The notes under the pieces: generated by a model | Database searches by the model: none | Told to the model about the DNA's origin: nothing | Seen by the model: the letters and a program-made list of their open reading frames with translations, nothing else | Position numbers and translations under genes: made by a program | Shown: piece by piece, positions 7,830 to 16,600 of the stretch | Position numbering within the stretch: position 1 is the first letter of the stretch | How the letters are laid out: every line of letters starts with the position of its first letter | NCBI RefSeq assembly: GCF_002482385.1 | Contig: NZ_DLFW01000018.1 | Span: 57,741-121,740 of the forward strand | Origin: Dysgonomonas sp. UBA7710 | GTDB taxonomy: Bacteria > Bacteroidota > Bacteroidia > Bacteroidales > Dysgonomonadaceae | Length of the DNA stretch: 64,000 nt | Reading direction: 5' to 3'

Positions 7830-10529
7830 TTATTTATGTGTCTTTTTATCCATTAGTCTCATGACCCATTTTTCGCCCTCTACTATGATAAAGATGATAA
7901 GTCCAAAAACGAACGGATATATCCAGAAATGTAATGGTAACTTAACGGTACCGAAAACTTGGTTCATAAACGGGATATATGTTATGGATAGTTGCAATAA
8001 GATAAGCAACCCCGAGACAACAAATACTGCTTTGTTACCGAAAAAATCTCCATAGAAAGCAGACTTGCGGATGCTACGGCTATTATACAAGTGAAACATC
8101 TGGGTGATTACAATTGTCTGTATTGTTACAGTTCTGACAATATCTTCACTTACACCATTATTCAACAGATATAGATTCAATAACAAGGTCCCTCCCCCTA
8201 TAAGAACAGATACGAACAAAATACGCCATATAAAGTATCCGTTTAATAATGGAGTTTGGGGAGAACGCGGCGGTTGTTTCATTGTATCCGGCTCTAGTTT
8301 TTCAAATGCAAGGGCCAGAGAAATAGTCACTGATGTGACCATATTAACCCAAAGTATTTGTATAGGAGTGAGCGGCATAAGCGTTCCGAACAGGATGCTG
8401 GCTATAATCAGAAAACTCTCGGCCCCATTAGTAGGCAATATGAACAGGATTGTCTTCTTGAGATTATCATATACCCGTCTTCCTTCCTCTACCGCAGCAG
8501 CAATAGTAGAGAAATTGTCATCGGCCAATACCATTTCCGCTGCATCTTTGGTTACCTCTGTACCTTTTATACCCATCGCTATACCTACATCTGCTTTTTT
8601 TAACGCCGGGGCATCATTTACTCCGTCTCCCGTCATAGCACATATTATATTACGGGCTTGCAAAGCTTTCACCAAACGCAATTTGTGTTCGGGACTGGTA
8701 CGTGCAAAAATGTTATATTCGACAGCCGCTGATTCTAATTCTTCATCAGTCATCTGTTCAATGGCTTTCCCTTCCAAAGCCTTGATTCCATCACCAATTC
8801 CCATTTCCAGTCCTATCGATTTTGCAGTCTCGATATGGTCTCCGGTTATCATTTTTACGGTTATACCGGCTTCAGAACATTGCTTTATTGCTTCAATAGC
8901 TTCCTCTCTGGGTGGGTCAATGATTCCCGCTAGCCCGAGGAATGTGATGCCTTCGTGTAAATCTTCATGCGACAGGTTTTTCTGGTCTTTAGCTACGATT
9001 TTGTATGCTCCTCCGATTACACGCTGCCCTTTTCCGGCTAATCCGGTTATTGCATCCTCCCAGCTTTTACGATCAAATAGTTTTTCTCCACTCAAAGACA
9101 ATTCTTTTCCGGCCATATCCAGAAGACGGTCGGGGGCACCTTTTATGTATATAATATTTTTATCTTCTGCTTCAACCAGAGTTGCCATATACTTATACTC
9201 CGAGTCGAACGGAATCGTTGCAATTCTATCTGTTTCGTGATGATCTACAGCCGCTTTCTCATACAAAGTTATAAGAGCGCCTTCCGTCGGATCTCCTTTT
9301 ATATACCAGTTATCCTCTTCATCTTTACCCAAAGAGGCTTCATTGCATATATAAAAACAGCCTATCAGGCTATCCAGTACCGATTCAGTACTGAAATCAA
9401 CTATTTCATTGCTCTTCACTACATCTCCAACGGGGGAATATCCTGTGCCTGTTACATCAAACTGATCATCACCGGTTACAAGAGTCTTGACCGTCATCTC
9501 ATTTTTAGTCAGAGTTCCGGTTTTGTCAGAGCATATGACTGCGACCGAACCCAGCGTCTCTACTGATGGCAATGTCCGGACTATAGCCTTGCGTTTAGCC
9601 ATATTTTGTACACCTATAGCCAATATTATTGACAAAATAGCAGGAAGTCCTTCAGGAATAGCTGCGATCGCAAGTCCGATTACAGACATTAACAACTCGC
9701 CTGTATCATAATGGCGATAAAAATATCCGAAAATAAAAACTACTACTGCAATGGCAATTATTACGAAAGATACGGTTTTGCCAAACTTAGCTGTTTGTCG
9801 CAGCAAAGGTGTTGTGATAAGTTTCACCTCGGACATCATACGGTTTATCTTACCAATTTCTGTATTCTGTCCTGTTGCTACAACTATTCCCATTCCTGTT
9901 CCCGCACTAACTGTGGTTGTAGAAAAAGCCATATTGTTCCTGTCTCCTAAAGGAGTATCTGCGGATATTGCCCCGACATTTTTCTGTGAAGGTATAGACT
10001 CTCCTGTCAACGCAGATTCTTCTATTCTCAGGTTATCTGATTTTATCAATCTGAGGTCGGCCGGAATTTTATCTCCCGGATGTAGAATAACCAAATCTCC
10101 TACAGCCAGATGTGATGCTCCTATTTCCAGTCTCTTTCCGTCTCTTACTATTTGTGCCGTATGAGACAACATCTTTTTTATGTCCTCCAAAGCCTTCTCT
10201 GCCTTATTTTCCTGAAAATATCCGATGCTGGCATTAACTACGGCTACAATTACGATCACAATCGTATCTACCCAATGGCCTAGAATAGCTGTAACAACTG
10301 CGGCTATAAGCAATATGTATATAAGAATATCATTAAAGTGTTTGAAAAAACGTAATAACCTGCTTTCTTTCTTCTTCTCGGGAAGGACATTTTCTCCAAA
10401 TTGAGCGAGCCGCTCATTAGCATCTTTCTCAGACAAGCCTTTTGTCGCATTAGTAGTTAATATCTCTAAAACTTCGCCGACCTCGAGAGAATGCCAGTTT
10501 TTATTATAAAATGTTTTTTCTTTCACCAT
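7830..10529 (-). CDS. P-type ATPase (type II, cation-transporting)
   Basis: From the ATG at 10527-10529 (MVKEKTFYNKNWHSL) the protein has 899 residues. An upstream ATG at 10604 would add 25 residues without any family match, so I prefer the internal start. Visible parts are the cation-ATPase N domain, the actuator TGES loop (LTGESIPSQ), the M4 motif IPEGLPA, the phosphorylation site DKTGTLT, the nucleotide-binding KGAPDR, the hinge MTGDGVNDAPALKKADVGIA, and the C-terminal membrane bundle. In M6 the segment reads LWVNMVTSVTIS: the aspartate that follows Asn-x-x-x in Ca2+ pumps is replaced by serine. It is therefore probably not a classical Ca2+ pump; H+, Na+, Mg2+ or other cations are possible. 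Monocistronic, between two tRNA-Gln genes. Confidence 0.85.
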   Translation of the reverse strand: MVKEKTFYNKNWHSLEVGEVLEILTTNATKGLSEKDANERLAQFGENVLPEKKKESRLLRFFKHFNDILIYILLIAAVVTAILGHWVDTIVIVIVAVVNASIGYFQENKAEKALEDIKKMLSHTAQIVRDGKRLEIGASHLAVGDLVILHPGDKIPADLRLIKSDNLRIEESALTGESIPSQKNVGAISADTPLGDRNNMAFSTTTVSAGTGMGIVVATGQNTEIGKINRMMSEVKLITTPLLRQTAKFGKTVSFVIIAIAVVVFIFGYFYRHYDTGELLMSVIGLAIAAIPEGLPAILSIILAIGVQNMAKRKAIVRTLPSVETLGSVAVICSDKTGTLTKNEMTVKTLVTGDDQFDVTGTGYSPVGDVVKSNEIVDFSTESVLDSLIGCFYICNEASLGKDEEDNWYIKGDPTEGALITLYEKAAVDHHETDRIATIPFDSEYKYMATLVEAEDKNIIYIKGAPDRLLDMAGKELSLSGEKLFDRKSWEDAITGLAGKGQRVIGGAYKIVAKDQKNLSHEDLHEGITFLGLAGIIDPPREEAIEAIKQCSEAGITVKMITGDHIETAKSIGLEMGIGDGIKALEGKAIEQMTDEELESAAVEYNIFARTSPEHKLRLVKALQARNIICAMTGDGVNDAPALKKADVGIAMGIKGTEVTKDAAEMVLADDNFSTIAAAVEEGRRVYDNLKKTILFILPTNGAESFLIIASILFGTLMPLTPIQILWVNMVTSVTISLALAFEKLEPDTMKQPPRSPQTPLLNGYFIWRILFVSVLIGGGTLLLNLYLLNNGVSEDIVRTVTIQTIVITQMFHLYNSRSIRKSAFYGDFFGNKAVFVVSGLLILLQLSITYIPFMNQVFGTVKLPLHFWIYPFVFGLIIFIIVEGEKWVMRLMDKKTHK

Positions 10530-10765
10530 ATAGTTTTTGATTTTGATTTTCCGGAATTGGTATATAAAATACCATCCTATAAAATGAACATTAGCTTTGT
10601 ACAATTCTTTATTTTAACAATTGAACCTGTAAAAATGTTTCATTTTTTTTCAGAAGAAGAATCCTGCTATTCTTCCCGATAAGCAAATATGAGATTATGG
10701 AATATCTTGGGTAAATATCAGATTGTATAGTCTAACCGTTATCCGGATGTGCTGTTCAGAACCAT

Positions 10766-10802
10766 AATAAGAAAAGCCACTGGTTTAGTGACTTTTCTTA
10801 TT
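10766..10802 (-). terminator. Terminator downstream of tRNA-Gln(CTG)/tyrS
   Basis: The stem AATAAGAAAAG-C-CACT pairs with AGTG-A-CTTTTCTTATT (10766-10781 with 10787-10802), with one mismatch and a 5-base loop. It follows the minus-strand tRNA at 10823. Confidence 0.65.
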
Positions 10803-10822
10803 CTTGAATTTTCATTTCTTTG

Positions 10823-10893
10823 TTGTCTCACTAGGACTCGAACCTAGACAGGCAGAACCAGAATCTGCAGTGCTACCATTACACCATGAGACA
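10823..10893 (-). tRNA. tRNA-Gln (anticodon CTG)
   Basis: Read on the minus strand the acceptor stem is TGTCTCA/TGAGACA, the anticodon loop is TTCTGGT (anticodon CTG) and the T arm contains GGTTCGAGTCC. It differs from the TTG isoacceptor at 7686 by the wobble base and by a compensated T-stem base pair (A-T to G-C). It lies 35 bases past the tyrS stop and may be cut from the tyrS transcript. CCA is not encoded. Confidence 0.95.
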
Positions 10894-10928
10894 ATATTAC
10901 TTTTGCGAGTACAAAAGTAATAATAATT

Positions 10929-12221
10929 TTATTTAGCCACCAATAGGAAGTAGTTTTTCTTTCCTTTTTGTGCTATAATATATTTTCCGGCGATGAGAAA
11001 TGATGAATCTATCATGTCATCGAAGTTTTCTACCTTCACTTTATTTACCATTACTCCGCCTGCCTGTACAGTTTTACGCATTTCTCCTTTCGATGGAAAT
11101 ACAGTTGCATTTTCGGTCAGCAAATCTACAGCTTTAATTCCCGCAGTCAGTTCATCTTTGGATATGTCGAATGTGGGTACACCTTCAAATACCTGTAGGA
11201 ATGTCTCTTCATCCAGCTTTTTCAAAGCATCGGCAGTCGCATTGCCAAATAAGATATTGGAAGCTTCAACAGCCTGATCGTAATCTTCTTCGGAGTGGAC
11301 CATAACAGTAACTTCCTTTGCCAGACGTTTCTGTAAGGGACGAAGATGTGGGGCCGATTTTTGCTCTGCAACCAATGCTTCTATTTCCTCTTTGCTGAGA
11401 GCTGTGAATATTTTGATATATTTTTCTGCATCGTCATCACTTACATTCAGCCAGAACTGGTAAAACTTGTAAGGCGATGTATATTTTCTTTCGAGCCATA
11501 CGTTACCCGATTCGGTCTTGCCGAACTTAGTTCCGTCTGCTTTTGTTATCAACGGACAAACAAGGGCAAAAGCCTCGCCTGAAGCCTTGCGGCGTATAAG
11601 TTCTGTTCCGGTGGTGATGTTTCCCCATTGGTCGGAACCGCCCATCTGAATGCGACAACCTAATGTTTCATATAAGTGGAGATAATCGTATGCCTGCATC
11701 AGTTGATATGAAAACTCTGTAAACGACATGCCTTCCGAAGCTTCCCCGCTCAGGCGTTTCTTTACAGAATCCTTGGCCATCATATAGTTTACGGTAATGT
11801 GTTTTCCTATGTCGCGGATAAAGTTCAAAAATGAGAAGTCTTTCATCCAGTCATAGTTATTTACCAACAATGCCGCATTCGGTTTGTCAGACTCGAAATC
11901 GAGAAACTTAGCCAACTGTTTCTTAATCGATTCCTGATTGTGGCGAAGAGTAGCTTCATCCAGCAGATTACGTTCGGCCGACTTCATAGAGGGGTCTCCG
12001 ATCATACCTGTTGCTCCGCCTACAAGAGCGATGGGACGATGTCCTGCACGCTGGAAGTGCTTCAATATCATCACACTCACAAGGTGTCCGATATGCAACG
12101 AATCGGCAGTAGGGTCAATACCCACATAGCCCGAAGTCAGTTCCTTTTGCAGTTGTTCTTCCGTACCCGGCATGATCTCTTGTATCATACCTCTCCATCT
12201 TAGTTCTTCAACAAAATTCAT
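10929..12221 (-). CDS. tyrS: Tyrosyl-tRNA synthetase
   Basis: The 430-residue class I aminoacyl-tRNA synthetase charges tRNA-Tyr. The ATP-binding HIGH motif appears as SLHIGHLV (about residue 41-48), the substrate region as SYQLMQAYDYLHLY and GGSDQWGNITTG, and the KMSKS loop as KFGKT (about 233). A C-terminal S4-like RNA-binding domain (about 355-430) includes MRKTVQAGGVMVN. Length and order match bacterial TyrS. It is first in a short minus-strand unit followed by tRNA-Gln(CTG). Confidence 0.97.
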   Translation of the reverse strand: MNFVEELRWRGMIQEIMPGTEEQLQKELTSGYVGIDPTADSLHIGHLVSVMILKHFQRAGHRPIALVGGATGMIGDPSMKSAERNLLDEATLRHNQESIKKQLAKFLDFESDKPNAALLVNNYDWMKDFSFLNFIRDIGKHITVNYMMAKDSVKKRLSGEASEGMSFTEFSYQLMQAYDYLHLYETLGCRIQMGGSDQWGNITTGTELIRRKASGEAFALVCPLITKADGTKFGKTESGNVWLERKYTSPYKFYQFWLNVSDDDAEKYIKIFTALSKEEIEALVAEQKSAPHLRPLQKRLAKEVTVMVHSEEDYDQAVEASNILFGNATADALKKLDEETFLQVFEGVPTFDISKDELTAGIKAVDLLTENATVFPSKGEMRKTVQAGGVMVNKVKVENFDDMIDSSFLIAGKYIIAQKGKKNYFLLVAK

Positions 12222-12260
12222 CGAATTAGTTTATTAATTGTAACTTTTTTAGTTAGTGTG

Positions 12261-12268
12261 CAAAAGTA
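12261..12268 (-). promoter_or_regulatory. Candidate -7 box of tyrS
   Basis: On the minus strand the sequence is TACTTTTG, matching TAnnTTTG, 40 bases upstream of the tyrS start. No clear TTTG lies 19-21 bases further up, so only the -7 box is claimed. Confidence 0.5.
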
Positions 12269-12392
12269 CGACCTTTTTCGAAAAGAAAAAACATATACCT
12301 TTATTTTAATGTGTCAATTCGATCAGCAAACTTCGAGATTAGCAGATTTACAAATTGTTTTTACTTACAACTTAGAGCTGATTACTTGTTAA

Positions 12393-13090
12393 AAGGTAAC
12401 ACTATTTACAGTTAACAGTAAACAGTTAACAACTTGTTTCTTGTCTACTTGTAACTGTCGGCAGGGCGAAATAACTTGTAACTTTTTCAAAAGGTAACAA
12501 AGGTAACAGAAATATCAGTAAACAGTAAGTTCTAAGTGAAAAGTGAAAAACTAAGAGTGAAAAATATTTATCACTTATCGCTTTTGGCTCCGCCGATTTT
12601 CAATTCGTTCTTCGTTTAAAATATTACTTGTACCTCGTGTCTTGTCTACTCGTATCTCATATAACTTTCAACTTATTACTCAATACTTACTACTTTCAAA
12701 AGGTAACAAAAGTAACAGTATTTCTACCTATTACTTTTTACCCTCTCTGTAGCCTCCCCAAGGGGCAGGGCTGTTAAGTTCTGATTTTTTATACCCTCTG
12801 TGTCATGTTGAACGGAGTGAATTGAATTGAAAATCGGCGGAGCCAAAATCGCCGAAGCGAAGGCGAGGCAAACATCTCGTTTCTCAGGGTCGGGATCCTT
12901 CGTTCCACTTAGGATGACAGCAGAAAATAACAGAACAAAGTAGAGAACTTAACAGCCCTGCCACAAGGGGAGGTTGGAGGGGCCAATCAACACATCAAAG
13001 AACTATCAGCTAATAGCCATATCTGTATTTTACTTTTCTTAACTGTATTTAGTTAAAAAGTAACACAAGTAACAACTTTTTCACCTGCCG
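12393..13090. repeat. Intergenic mosaic repeat, copy B, with MITE-like module
   Basis: No gene is visible in 12269-13253. The stretch holds four GGTAAC-type units (12393, 12488, 12700 and 13055, all pointing left toward tyrS), GTTAACAGT-type strings, and AGTGAAAA repeats (12535-12580). A module of about 200 bp is bounded by a 19-bp inverted repeat (12764-12782 with 12944-12962, GGCAGGGCTGTTAAGTTCT). Inside that module, 12821-12870 is a 50-bp insertion relative to the copy at 35.5 kb. A perfect 25-bp inverted repeat also links 12582-12606 and 12824-12848. Confidence 0.75.
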
Positions 13091-13253
13091 GCGGGATAAA
13101 TATAAGCCGGGTTAAAAACTACTACATAGATAAAGTAATTTACATCCGGTGCAGGATTTACCAATATATCCAGACTCTCAATAAACTTTAAATTCCCCTG
13201 TTACCACACCAATCTTTCGATTGTTTAATAAGAAAGGCGGGACGATTTTGTAA

Positions 13254-13283
13254 TAAAAAAAGAAGCCTTAAAAAAAAGGCTTC
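13254..13283 (-). terminator. Terminator of the 85-residue membrane protein gene
   Basis: The stem GAAGCCTT/AAGGCTTC (13262-13269 with 13276-13283) has an A6 loop and is followed on the minus strand by a run of T (13254-13261). Confidence 0.9.
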
Positions 13284-13308
13284 CATGCTTCGTTATAAAA
13301 TCTTTTTG

Positions 13309-13566
13309 TCACCGGGAGGCAGCACCGACAAATATTGCGGCAATGGTTCCCCAGAAAATGACAACAAGTATAATACCTATTACCATCCATACTAACTGAG
13401 CTTTTGCCCAGTTGGCCTTACTTTCAGGTGTATTGCTCCCAAAGGCCCATACGAACAGCATTATGAAATTTACTACCGGAATGATCATTATAAGCATAGT
13501 TATTAGCCATTCTCCCATACTAACCACAGATTTATTGCCCTTAGCATACTGTTCTTGATTTTCCAT
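13309..13566 (-). CDS. Small two-helix inner-membrane protein, unknown function
   Basis: The 85-residue protein has a short polar start (MENQEQYAKGNKSVVSMGEW), a first membrane segment at about 20-43 (LITMLIMIIPVVNFIMLFVWAF), a polar loop (GSNTPESKANWAKAQ), and a second segment at about 58-82. The PVVNFIMLF...W..AQ pattern resembles small membrane proteins common in Bacteroidales, but I cannot name a family with a known role. It has its own strong terminator and lies downstream of HTCS1 on the same strand with a 125-base gap, so it is probably a separate unit. Confidence 0.7.
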   Translation of the reverse strand: MENQEQYAKGNKSVVSMGEWLITMLIMIIPVVNFIMLFVWAFGSNTPESKANWAKAQLVWMVIGIILVVIFWGTIAAIFVGAASR

Positions 13567-13691
13567 AATAATGATTTTATAATTAAAAATAGTACAACGA
13601 AAACTTCACTAATGAATTGATTTATAGTCTGAGTTTCCGGTGCACTAAGATAAAAATAAAAATGTTCTTTTCTTTTATATAAGCGTTCTTT

Positions 13692-16600
13692 TTAATTACC
13701 CGGATAATCTTTCGGCAATACTCCAAACTGCGCCTTAAAGCACTTTGCAAAATAGGATGAGGAGCTAAAAGCTACTTTTTCGCATATCTCAGAGATAGGT
13801 AATTCCCCTTCACGTAACAATTCTGCCGCTTTATTCAGGCGGAACGTCTTCAGGTAATCATTCGGAGATAAGCCTGTGACCCCCTTCATTTTACGATAAA
13901 AGCTGGAGCGGCTCATAAACATAGTTTCAGCAATCGTATCGATAGAGAAGTCCGGCTCGGTGATGTGCTTTTCTATTTCGGCATGAAGCTTCTCAATAAA
14001 TTCCTTATCTTTCTTAGGCATAGCCATGTCGATAGCCGAGGAGGCAGGAGATGTTGTTATTCTTTTTTGGAGAGATAGTCTGAGTTTCAGCAGGTTCTCT
14101 ATCTGTTTGTGTAATTGCTTGATTGAGAAAGGCTTTTCGAGATACACGTCTGCTCCATATTCCATGCCTTCTATTTTCGCATCAAGTGTTACTTTTGCTG
14201 TTAGTAAGACAACGGGTATATGACTGTAGTTAATGTCGGATTTGATAGTTCTGCACAATTCGAATCCGTCCATTTCTGGCATCATCACATCACTTACAAT
14301 AAGATCAATGCTATTTTCAGATAGTATTTTTAAGGCTTCTTTCCCGTTGCCGGATTTCAATACCGAGAAGAAAGGAGCCAGTGAATCCGCAACCATATCA
14401 AGTAGTTCTATATTGTCTTCTACCAATAAAACACTGAAATCTTTGAAAGAAACGGGCGTATTGGTTGCTGTATCCAAGATTTCGGGTGATTCTAAGATTT
14501 CCCCTGTTTGAGCAGTTTCTCCGAGAGTCTCCTCGTTATACAATATAGGGATAGACAGAATAAATGATGCCCCTCCCCAAGCATTATCAATCAGGGATAG
14601 ATTACCCTTATGATTTTCGGTAAGTATTTTAGAGAAGGCCAGCCCTATACCTGTTCCTGTACTGGTATTGCTTTTTGTTTCCGATTGATAAAAAGCATCA
14701 AAGACTTTCGCTTTTTCTTCATCGCCGATACCCGGCCCGTCGTCTGTTACACTTATTTCAAAGTGGTCGTCAAAAGATTCCAATCGAAGCTCTATTTTTA
14801 ACTTTGTGAATTTGATCGCGTTACCTAAAAGATTAACAACGATCTTTGTAATCTTTTCTCTGTCGACCAAAGCGAATATCTCATTTTCCGGTAATGAAAT
14901 ACTAAGTTTGATATCCTTCAACTCTGCCGAATGGGTGAATTGGGTATATATTTCCTGTAAGAGGCTATTTATATTTTCCTCTTTAAGTGTAAGTTGTATA
15001 TTTTGATTTTCTATTTTTTGGAAATCCAGAAGCTGGTTGACGATGTCGAGTAAATAATTTACGTTCTTGTTGATAACCGTCAGGTAATTAGATGATTTTG
15101 CATCTTCCTGCCGTTTCTCCGTCAACTTATCCAAAGGTAACTTTATCAGACTCAACGGGGTTCTTATTTCGTGTATCAGGTTAATAAAAAAACTGATCTT
15201 GGATTGATAGACCTCTTTCTCTTTTTCTATGCGGTATTCCTCCATCTGCCGGCTTAGTTTTCTGTCCGACCGGGTGATGAAATATCTGACAATAAGGAAA
15301 AGAGACGCAATGATGCATAATGAGTAGAAAATATATGCAGGTACAGACCTCCACCAAGGGGGTAAAATTCTTACTTTGATGCTTGCACCCTGTTCATTCC
15401 ATTTATTGTCATTATTCGCGCCTTTTACCTTGAAGGTGTATTGCCCGGGAGGCAGGTTCGTGTAAGATGCTATATTTGAATTCTCACTATTTACCCAGTC
15501 CTTGTCAAACCCTTCCAGCATATACATATATCTGTTTCTGTTCGGTTCTTCGTAGCTGAGAGCGCCAAACTCAAGGACAATGCTATTATTGTCATAGGGT
15601 AGGGCTATTTGTTTTGCCATATATATGGGCTCGGACAAGTTCAGTAATTCTTTGCTCTTACTCTCATCGGTGTTGTACAATCTGATATCCACAATGTAAA
15701 CGGGTGGTATATAGTTGTTTTCTTTAAACTCGTTCGGGTAAAAGGCATTAAATCCGTTAATGCCACCAAAATAAAGTTTCCCTGTACTGGCTTTCAGGGA
15801 GGCTTTATAATTGAACTGATTGCTTTGCAGTCCGTCTTCTTGTGTGAAAAGTTTTCTGATCGCTTTATTTTGGGGATTTACTCTCAGTAATCCGGCATTA
15901 CTCGATATCCAGAAATCACCCTGATTATCTTCTTCCATGGAGTAAATTACATTGTTGGGTAAAGTCTGATTATGGGGGTCGAAATCGGTAAACGATCCGG
16001 TACCGGCATTAAAATAACATAAGCCGCCACCATTCGTGCCAAACCAGATCCTGCCTCCTGTATCTTTGAAGAGGGTGATTATAGCATTGCTTGTAATTGA
16101 ATTGGATATTTTTTCGTCATGTGTATAATGCTTCCACTGATTGTTTTGAGGGTTATATCGGAATGCACCGGAGTTGGAGGTTGCTATCCACAATTGATTT
16201 TCATTATCTTCCAATATGTCCGAAACGGAAGTCATAGTCCCGACAAAATTGAGAGTTTCGAAATTATCTTTTGTCCGGTCATATCTGCAAAGTCCCCAAC
16301 TGGTACCGATGTATATATCGTTCCTGCTGTCTTTGTAAAGAGACAGGACATCATTGCTGCAGATGGTAACGGACGATTCTCTGGCGTGATAATATTCCGT
16401 CATTTTCTTTGTTTCGGGATTATATACTTTCAGCCCTTCGGCATAGGTTCCTATCCATAGGTTTTCGTCATCGAGCAATAAGGAGCGGACATCCAGCTTT
16501 TGTATTTTTCCGGGCATTATATGCGTTTCCAGATGCTGTGTCCTGTGATTAAGAAATTTCAAGCCGTCTTGCGCGCCCACCCAGATATTTCTGTCCTTAT

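Noticed and set aside
8104..9240. 378-codon open frame antisense to the P-type ATPase
   Set aside because: It is a shadow of the ATPase reading frame; the ATPase motifs on the other strand are unambiguous and the shadow protein is serine-rich without domains.
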